Shown: piece after piece, positions 31,330 through 35,833 of the stretch | Layout of the letters: each line of letters opens with the position of its first letter | Numbering within the stretch: position 1 is the stretch's first letter | NCBI GenBank assembly: GCA_019075925.1 | Contig: JAGXAC010000015.1 | Span: forward strand, 1 to 35,833 | Direction of reading: 5' to 3' | Origin: Hyphomicrobiales bacterium | GTDB taxonomy: Bacteria > Pseudomonadota > Alphaproteobacteria > Rhizobiales > Xanthobacteraceae | DNA: 35,833 nucleotides | Program-made: the position numbers and the translations under genes | Notes under the pieces: generated by a model | The model's input: only the letters and a program-made list of their open reading frames with translations | Database searches by the model: none | Told to the model about the DNA's origin: nothing

Positions 31330-32988
31330 GTGCAAGGCTTCTTCGAGTTCGCCAAGACGCTGGGTGCGCCGCGCATTGCCGCGATGCTCGCGGTCACCGT
31401 CGCGCTGATCGGCTTTTTCGCGTTTCTCATTCTGCGGGTGACGGCGCCACAAATGACGCCGCTGTTCACCGACCTCACCTACGACGATTCCGCCGCGATC
31501 GTGAAGGAGCTGGAGCGGCAGAGCGTGCCCTATGAGCTGCGCAACGACGGCAACGTCATCCTGGTCGCCAAGGACCGCGTGGCGCGGCTGCGCATGACGC
31601 TGGCCGGCGACGGCCTGCCCAAGGGCGGCGGCGTCGGCTACGAGATTTTCGACAAATCGGACGCGCTGGGAACGACCAGCTTCGTGCAAAACATCAATAA
31701 CTTGCGCGCGCTCGAAGGCGAGCTGGCCCGGACCATTCGTTCGCTCGACAGCGTGGTGGCGGCCCGCGTGCATCTGGTGATGCCGGAACGGCCGCTGTTC
31801 TCGCGCGACCGGGTCGAGCCTTCCGCCTCGATCGTGCTCAAAGTCCGCGGCACGCTGGGAGCGCAGCAGGTCCGCGCCATCCGCCACCTGGTCGCTTCCG
31901 CCGTCAACGGACTTAAGCCGCAGCGCGTCTCGATCGTCGACGAAGCCGGGCATCTATTGGCCGACGGCGCCGCCAACGACAACGACCCCGCCGATCCCGG
32001 GGCCGACGAACGCCGAGCCGCATTCGAGAAGCGGTTGCGTGACGAGGTCGATACGATCGTGACCTCCGTCGTCGGCCCGGGCCACGCCCGCACCGAAGTC
32101 AGCGCCGATTTCGACTTCAATCGCGTCACCCAGACGTCGGACAAGTACGACCCGGCGGGCCGTGTGGTGCGTTCCAGCCAGACGCGCGAGGAAACCTCGG
32201 CGTCCGGCGACGGACGCGACGGCCAGGTCAGCGTCGGCAACGAGATTCCCGGCGGCAACGCACGTCAACAGCAGCCTGCCGCCGAAGCGGGCTCGCGCGA
32301 TCAAAGCCGCAAATCGGAAGAGATCGTTAATTACGAGATTTCCAAAACCACCAAAACGGAAGTGATCGAGGGCGGTCGCGTCAATCGAATCTCGGTTGCC
32401 GTCCTCGTCGACGGCACTTACGGCAAAAACGACAAGGGCGAGATCACCTACAAGCCGCGCAGCAAGGAGGAGATCGACCAGATTGCCGCGCTGGTTCGCA
32501 GCGCGATCGGATTCGATCAAAAGCGCGGCGATCAGGTCGAGGTGGTCAACCTGCGGTTCGCCGAAACACCCGCCAATCCCATCAGCGCACCGACCGGCTG
32601 GCTCTCGGCACTCCATTTCACCAAGGACGACATCATGCGCGCCATCGAAATGGCGGTCATGGGTCTCCTCGGCCTGGTCGTGCTGCTCATGGTGGTACGG
32701 CCGCTGGTGCGCCGCATTCTGACGCCGGACGAACGGCCGCTCGCGCTGCCGTTGGCAACGCCTGCCGCCGAAGGCGGGATGCCGGAGGCTGCCGGTACGC
32801 CGGCGGCCAAAGTACCGGAGATCATCCGCGGCGAACCAAGCCAGACCGCCAAAATGATCGATATCGCCCAGGTGCAAGGCCAAGTCCACGCGCAGTCCGT
32901 GCAAAAGGTCGGCGAACTCGCCGACAAAAATCCGAACGAGGCGGTTTCCATTATCCGTCAATGGCTCAACGAGAGCGCCGCAGCCTGA
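31330..32988 (+). CDS. fliF: Flagellar MS-ring protein FliF
   Basis: A 552-residue inner-membrane protein that forms the MS ring of the basal body. The first transmembrane span is near residues 17-36 (AAMLAVTVALIGFFAFLIL). Ring-building motifs follow: PLFTDLTYDDSAAIVKELE, DGLPKGGGVGYEIFDKSD near residue 95 and RTIRSLDSVVAARVHLVMPE near residue 135. Region 230-345 is the periplasmic beta-collar segment, ending YEISKTTKTEVIEGG. The second span is near residues 440-460 and the C-terminal FliG-binding helix ends VSIIRQWLNES. The start is GTG 31330 with GGGGGA about 10 nt upstream. fliG follows after 16 nt. Confidence 0.96.
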   Translation: MQGFFEFAKTLGAPRIAAMLAVTVALIGFFAFLILRVTAPQMTPLFTDLTYDDSAAIVKELERQSVPYELRNDGNVILVAKDRVARLRMTLAGDGLPKGGGVGYEIFDKSDALGTTSFVQNINNLRALEGELARTIRSLDSVVAARVHLVMPERPLFSRDRVEPSASIVLKVRGTLGAQQVRAIRHLVASAVNGLKPQRVSIVDEAGHLLADGAANDNDPADPGADERRAAFEKRLRDEVDTIVTSVVGPGHARTEVSADFDFNRVTQTSDKYDPAGRVVRSSQTREETSASGDGRDGQVSVGNEIPGGNARQQQPAAEAGSRDQSRKSEEIVNYEISKTTKTEVIEGGRVNRISVAVLVDGTYGKNDKGEITYKPRSKEEIDQIAALVRSAIGFDQKRGDQVEVVNLRFAETPANPISAPTGWLSALHFTKDDIMRAIEMAVMGLLGLVVLLMVVRPLVRRILTPDERPLALPLATPAAEGGMPEAAGTPAAKVPEIIRGEPSQTAKMIDIAQVQGQVHAQSVQKVGELADKNPNEAVSIIRQWLNESAAA

Positions 32989-33004
32989 TGACTAGGCCTC
33001 AACG

Positions 33005-34036
33005 ATGACGAGCGCGGCGGTCCGCACACAGAGCGAAAGCAAATCGCTGACCGGCCCACAGCGCGCGGCCGTGCTGATGCTGGCGCTTGGCGAACAACAC
33101 GGCGCCAAGATCTGGGGCCTGCTCGATGACGACGAACTGCGCGAGCTTTCGGTGGTGATGTCGACCATCGGCACGATCCAGGCGGAGTCGGTCGAAAATC
33201 TGCTGCTCGAATTTGTCTCGCGCATGTCGGCGTCGGGCGCGTTGATGGGAACATACGAGGCCACCGAGCGCCTGCTCCAGCAATATCTGCCGCCGGAGCG
33301 CGTCGGCAACATCATGGACGAAATCCGCGGTCCCGCCGGGCGCAATATGTGGGAAAAACTGTCGAACGTGCAGGAAGAAGTGCTGGCGAATTATCTCAAG
33401 AACGAATACCCGCAGACCGTAGCCGTCGTACTTTCCAAGATCGGGCCCGATCATGCCGCCCGCGTGCTCGCCATTCTGCCCGAAGAACTGGCCCTCGATG
33501 TAGTCAACCGCATGCTGCGGATGGAGGCGGTGCAGAAGGAAGTGCTGGAACGAGTCGAGCTGACTCTACGCACCGAATTCATGTCGAACCTTTCGCAGAC
33601 GCGCCGCCGCGACGCTCATGAAGTGATGGCCGAAATCTTCAACAACTTCGATCGGCAGACCGAAACCCGCTTCCTGACCGCACTGGAAGAAGATAACCGC
33701 GAAAGCGCCGAGCGCATCAAGACGCTGATGTTCACCTTTGACGACCTGATCAAGCTCGATCCGGCCTCGGCGCAAACGCTGATGCGCCACATCGAGAAAG
33801 ACAAGCTCGCGGTCGCGCTCAAGGGCGCGGCCGAACCGGTGCGCCAGTTCTTCCTCTCCAACATGTCGACGCGTGCAGCCAAGATGCTGGTCGATGACAT
33901 GGCGGCGATGGGGCCGGTTCGTCTTCGCGACGTCGACGAAGCGCAGGGCCTGCTGGTCAATCTCGCCAAGGACCTGGCGGCCAAGGGCGAAATCGTCATC
34001 TCCAAGTCGCGCGGCGAAGAAGAGCTGGTTTACTGA
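33005..34036 (+). CDS. fliG: Flagellar motor switch protein FliG
   Basis: A 343-residue cytoplasmic rotor protein linking the MS ring to the C ring and carrying the torque-generating charges. The N-terminal FliF-binding domain begins near residue 15 ([23 protein letters not shown]). The middle-domain motif reads [20 protein letters not shown] near residue 133, with EYPQ in place of the EHPQ of enterics. The C-terminal domain includes the charged torque helix [37 protein letters not shown], given here only by its ends near residues 237-275. It starts at ATG 33005, and its stop overlaps the fliH start (TGATG). Confidence 0.97.
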   Translation: MTSAAVRTQSESKSLTGPQRAAVLMLALGEQHGAKIWGLLDDDELRELSVVMSTIGTIQAESVENLLLEFVSRMSASGALMGTYEATERLLQQYLPPERVGNIMDEIRGPAGRNMWEKLSNVQEEVLANYLKNEYPQTVAVVLSKIGPDHAARVLAILPEELALDVVNRMLRMEAVQKEVLERVELTLRTEFMSNLSQTRRRDAHEVMAEIFNNFDRQTETRFLTALEEDNRESAERIKTLMFTFDDLIKLDPASAQTLMRHIEKDKLAVALKGAAEPVRQFFLSNMSTRAAKMLVDDMAAMGPVRLRDVDEAQGLLVNLAKDLAAKGEIVISKSRGEEELVY

Positions 34037-34680
34037 TGGGCGCGCCGGCAAAATTCCTGTTCGACGTGGACTTCGCCGCCAGCCGCGACGACGACGCGGC
34101 GGTTCCACCGGCCGAACACGCGGCCAAGCTCGCCGAGGCGGAAGCGGCCGCGCACCGCAAAGGCTACGCGGAAGGTCAAACCGACGCCGCGGCCGAGGCG
34201 AAGCGGCGGATCGCCGAAGCGCTCGAGCGCATTGCCGTTAGCCTGACCGAAGCGAATACGGCGCTGCAGACGATCGAAGCGAGGCTTGAATGCGAGGCCG
34301 TCGAGGTCGCCGTAGCAGTCGCGCGCAAGCTTGCCCCGGCGCTGATCGAACGCGAGCCGTTCGCGGAGATTTCGGCATTGGCCGGCGGTTGCTTTCGCGA
34401 GTTGATCGCCTCGCCGCATATTGCCGTTCGCGTCAACGAGACGGTCTACGCCGCGGTGCGCGAGCAACTCGACGGCATCGCCCGCACCCACGGCTTCGAA
34501 GGCCGCTTGGTCGTGCTCGGTGAACCAGGGATCGCCGCAGGCGATTGCCGGATCGAATGGGCGGATGGCGGCATCAACCGCGAACGGGCGGTCGCCGACG
34601 CCGCGATCGGCGAGGCTGTCGCGCGCTATGTCAGCGCCCGCCGCAGCTTCGCCGCCGCAACTGAGGAGATACGACAATGA
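34036..34680 (+). CDS. fliH: Flagellar assembly protein FliH
   Basis: A 214-residue protein that regulates the flagellar export ATPase FliI and ties it to the C ring through FliN. It has the FliH layout: a hydrophilic N-terminus (FLFDVDFAAS), a long Ala/Glu-rich coiled coil (about residues 30-85) with the GYAEGQTDAAAEAKRR pattern, and a C-terminal domain (about 95-205) with VEVAVAVARKLAPALIE and IEWADGGINRE. Sequence conservation in this family is low, so the call also relies on position between fliG and fliN. It overlaps fliG by one base and fliN by four, indicating coupled translation. fliI is not adjacent within the window. Confidence 0.88.
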   Translation: MGAPAKFLFDVDFAASRDDDAAVPPAEHAAKLAEAEAAAHRKGYAEGQTDAAAEAKRRIAEALERIAVSLTEANTALQTIEARLECEAVEVAVAVARKLAPALIEREPFAEISALAGGCFRELIASPHIAVRVNETVYAAVREQLDGIARTHGFEGRLVVLGEPGIAAGDCRIEWADGGINRERAVADAAIGEAVARYVSARRSFAAATEEIRQ

Positions 34681-35021
34681 GTGAGGATGGCAAGGTACCG
34701 CTGCCCAATCTCGAAGATCGCGCCGCCGACGTGACGGTGGCGCCGGCCGAGCCCGAAGGGCCGACCGCGCGCGTCGCCGCCGAACTCGAAGCCGTCTTCG
34801 ACGTTCCAGTCCAGGTTTCCGCGGTGCTCGGGCGCGCGCGCATGGAAATCAACGACCTGCTCAAGCTCGGCCCCGGCAGCATTCTCGAACTTGACCGCAA
34901 AGTCGGTGAGGCCATCGACATTTACGTCAACAACCGGCTGGTCGCCCGCGGCGAAGTGGTCCTGGTCGAAGAAAAGCTTGGGGTAACAATGACTGAAATC
35001 ATCAAGGCGGAGCGCAACTAG
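34677..35021 (+). CDS. fliN: Flagellar motor switch protein FliN
   Basis: A 114-residue C-ring subunit with an acidic, disordered N-terminus (about residues 1-30) and a SpoA/SURF1-type domain. The conserved core reads VFDVPVQVSAVLGRARMEINDLLKLGPGSILELDRKVGEAIDIYVN, from about residue 40 to 85, followed by NRLVARGEVVLVEEKLGVTMTEI. FliN oligomers form the base of the C ring with FliM and bind FliH. It starts at ATG 34677, overlapping the fliH stop. fliM is not next to it, consistent with many Hyphomicrobiales where fliM lies elsewhere in the flagellar cluster. Confidence 0.96.
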   Translation: MSEDGKVPLPNLEDRAADVTVAPAEPEGPTARVAAELEAVFDVPVQVSAVLGRARMEINDLLKLGPGSILELDRKVGEAIDIYVNNRLVARGEVVLVEEKLGVTMTEIIKAERN

Positions 35022-35042
35022 CGCGACGTACGGGACACTATC

Positions 35043-35833
35043 ATGCGGCTTTTGATCGTCGGCACGCTCCACGGCCAGCTCACCACCGCGACCAAACTCG
35101 CGATGGACAAAGGCGCTACCGTCACCCATGCGGCAGATATCGCGCAAGCGCTCGCCGTCCTGCGTTCGGGCCGCGGCGCCGATCTGCTGATGGTCGACGT
35201 CGCGGTTGCCATCCGCGATCTGGTGCTTGCACTCGAGGCCGAGCACATTCACGCGCCGATCGTCGCTTGCGGTACCGCCACCGACGCGCGCGCGGCGGTC
35301 GCCGCCATCCATGCCGGCGCCAAGGAATACATCCCGCTGCCGCCGGATGCCGAATTGATCGCCGCCGTGCTGGCGGCCGTCGCCGACGACACCCGCGAGC
35401 TGGTCTATCGCGACGACGCCATGGCACGGGTGGTGAAGCTTGCGCTGCAAGTGGCGCCAAGCGACGCGTCGGTCCTGATCACCGGCGAGTCGGGCACCGG
35501 CAAGGAGGTGCTGGCGCGCTACGTGCACGCTCATTCCAGCCGGGCCAAAAAGCCGTTCATCTGCGTCAACTGCGCGGCTATTCCCGAAACGCTGCTCGAA
35601 TCCGAATTGTTCGGTCACGAGAAGGGCGCCTTCACCGGCGCGGTCGCACGCCGGGTCGGCAAATTCGAGGAAGCGAACGGCGGCACGCTGCTGCTCGACG
35701 AGATTTCCGAGATGGACGTGCGGTTGCAAGCCAAGCTCCTGCGCGGCATCCAGGAGCGCGTGATCGACCGCGTCGGCGGCACCAAGCCGGTGCCGGTCGA
35801 CATCCGCATCATCGCGACCTCGAACCGCAACCT
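35043..35833 (+). CDS. flbD: Sigma-54-dependent flagellar transcription activator FlbD (3' truncated)
   Basis: The first 263 residues are visible; the frame runs off the window end. Residues 1-115 form a receiver-like domain with Asp52 (LLMVDVAVA) and the [10 protein letters not shown] end. The N-terminal acidic pair of normal receivers is replaced by LLIVGTLHG, so phosphorylation control is doubtful. The AAA+ domain starts near residue 120, with Walker A GESGTGKE near residue 148, the sigma-54-contacting GAFTGA loop near residue 197 and Walker [13 protein letters not shown] near residue 214. The missing part should hold the rest of AAA+ and a DNA-binding helix-turn-helix. FlbD activates late flagellar promoters with RpoN, such as the one before fliK. 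It lies 21 nt after fliN. Confidence 0.93.
   Translation, partial: MRLLIVGTLHGQLTTATKLAMDKGATVTHAADIAQALAVLRSGRGADLLMVDVAVAIRDLVLALEAEHIHAPIVACGTATDARAAVAAIHAGAKEYIPLPPDAELIAAVLAAVADDTRELVYRDDAMARVVKLALQVAPSDASVLITGESGTGKEVLARYVHAHSSRAKKPFICVNCAAIPETLLESELFGHEKGAFTGAVARRVGKFEEANGGTLLLDEISEMDVRLQAKLLRGIQERVIDRVGGTKPVPVDIRIIATSNRN

Noticed and set aside
33400-33420. EYPQ instead of EHPQ in FliG as a possible defect
   Set aside because: The change is conservative and, as I recall, common in alphaproteobacterial FliG; the rest of the protein is intact.

Overview
The window looks like chromosomal DNA from an alphaproteobacterium of the order Hyphomicrobiales (Bradyrhizobium / Rhodopseudomonas / Xanthobacteraceae-like). 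The reasons are the GC-rich codon use, a FlbD-type flagellar activator, a SciP (DUF1153) protein, CtrA-like and EcfG-like promoter motifs, an alphaproteobacterial-type MnmA and PmtA, and a fliF-fliG-fliH-fliN-flbD gene order. No phage, insertion sequence, integrase or CRISPR array is visible. Nearly every base is accounted for by ordinary chromosomal genes, so the most notable material is regulatory DNA and gene neighbourhood.

Region 1 (1-12.3 kb) carries two branched-chain-amino-acid-type (HAAT/Liv) ABC importers. System 1 (+ strand, 1-4512) runs binding protein (cut by the window edge), LivH, a fused LivM-LivG and LivF. System 2 (- strand, 12281-7714) runs LivH, a binding protein with a twin-arginine-type leader, a second fused LivM-LivG and LivF. 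Between them lie an amidase-signature hydrolase and a coniferyl-aldehyde-dehydrogenase-like enzyme whose reading frames overlap. The arrangement suggests uptake and breakdown of an amide or aromatic compound, but the substrate cannot be read from sequence.

Region 2 (12.5-17.6 kb) is a sugar and stress module. A glucose-1-dehydrogenase-like enzyme and a GH15 glycoside hydrolase (- strand) diverge from a sensory-rhodopsin-transducer (ASRT) family protein and trehalose-6-phosphate synthase OtsA (+ strand). An exact GGAAC-N16-CGTT motif precedes the dehydrogenase and GGAAC-N16-GGTT precedes otsA. These fit the general stress sigma factor EcfG.

Region 3 (17.6-27.8 kb) holds a CPA2 cation/proton antiporter with an RCK domain, an APC permease, a secreted protein of unknown function, a membrane-anchored alpha/beta-hydrolase-like protein, a NiCoT nickel/cobalt transporter, elongator tRNA-Met(CAT), an HXXEE membrane protein, a PmtA-type methyltransferase and MnmA.

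Region 4 (27.8 kb to the end) is flagellar: fliK, flgD, sciP, fliF, fliG, fliH, fliN and the 5' part of flbD. The intergenic DNA contains a sigma-54 promoter before fliK, CtrA-like boxes before sciP and fliF, and a shared 15-bp quasi-palindrome (12/15 identical) about 90 bp upstream of the fliK promoter and just after the fliF CtrA box. Together they look like a Caulobacter-style CtrA / SciP / FlbD / sigma-54 flagellar circuit.
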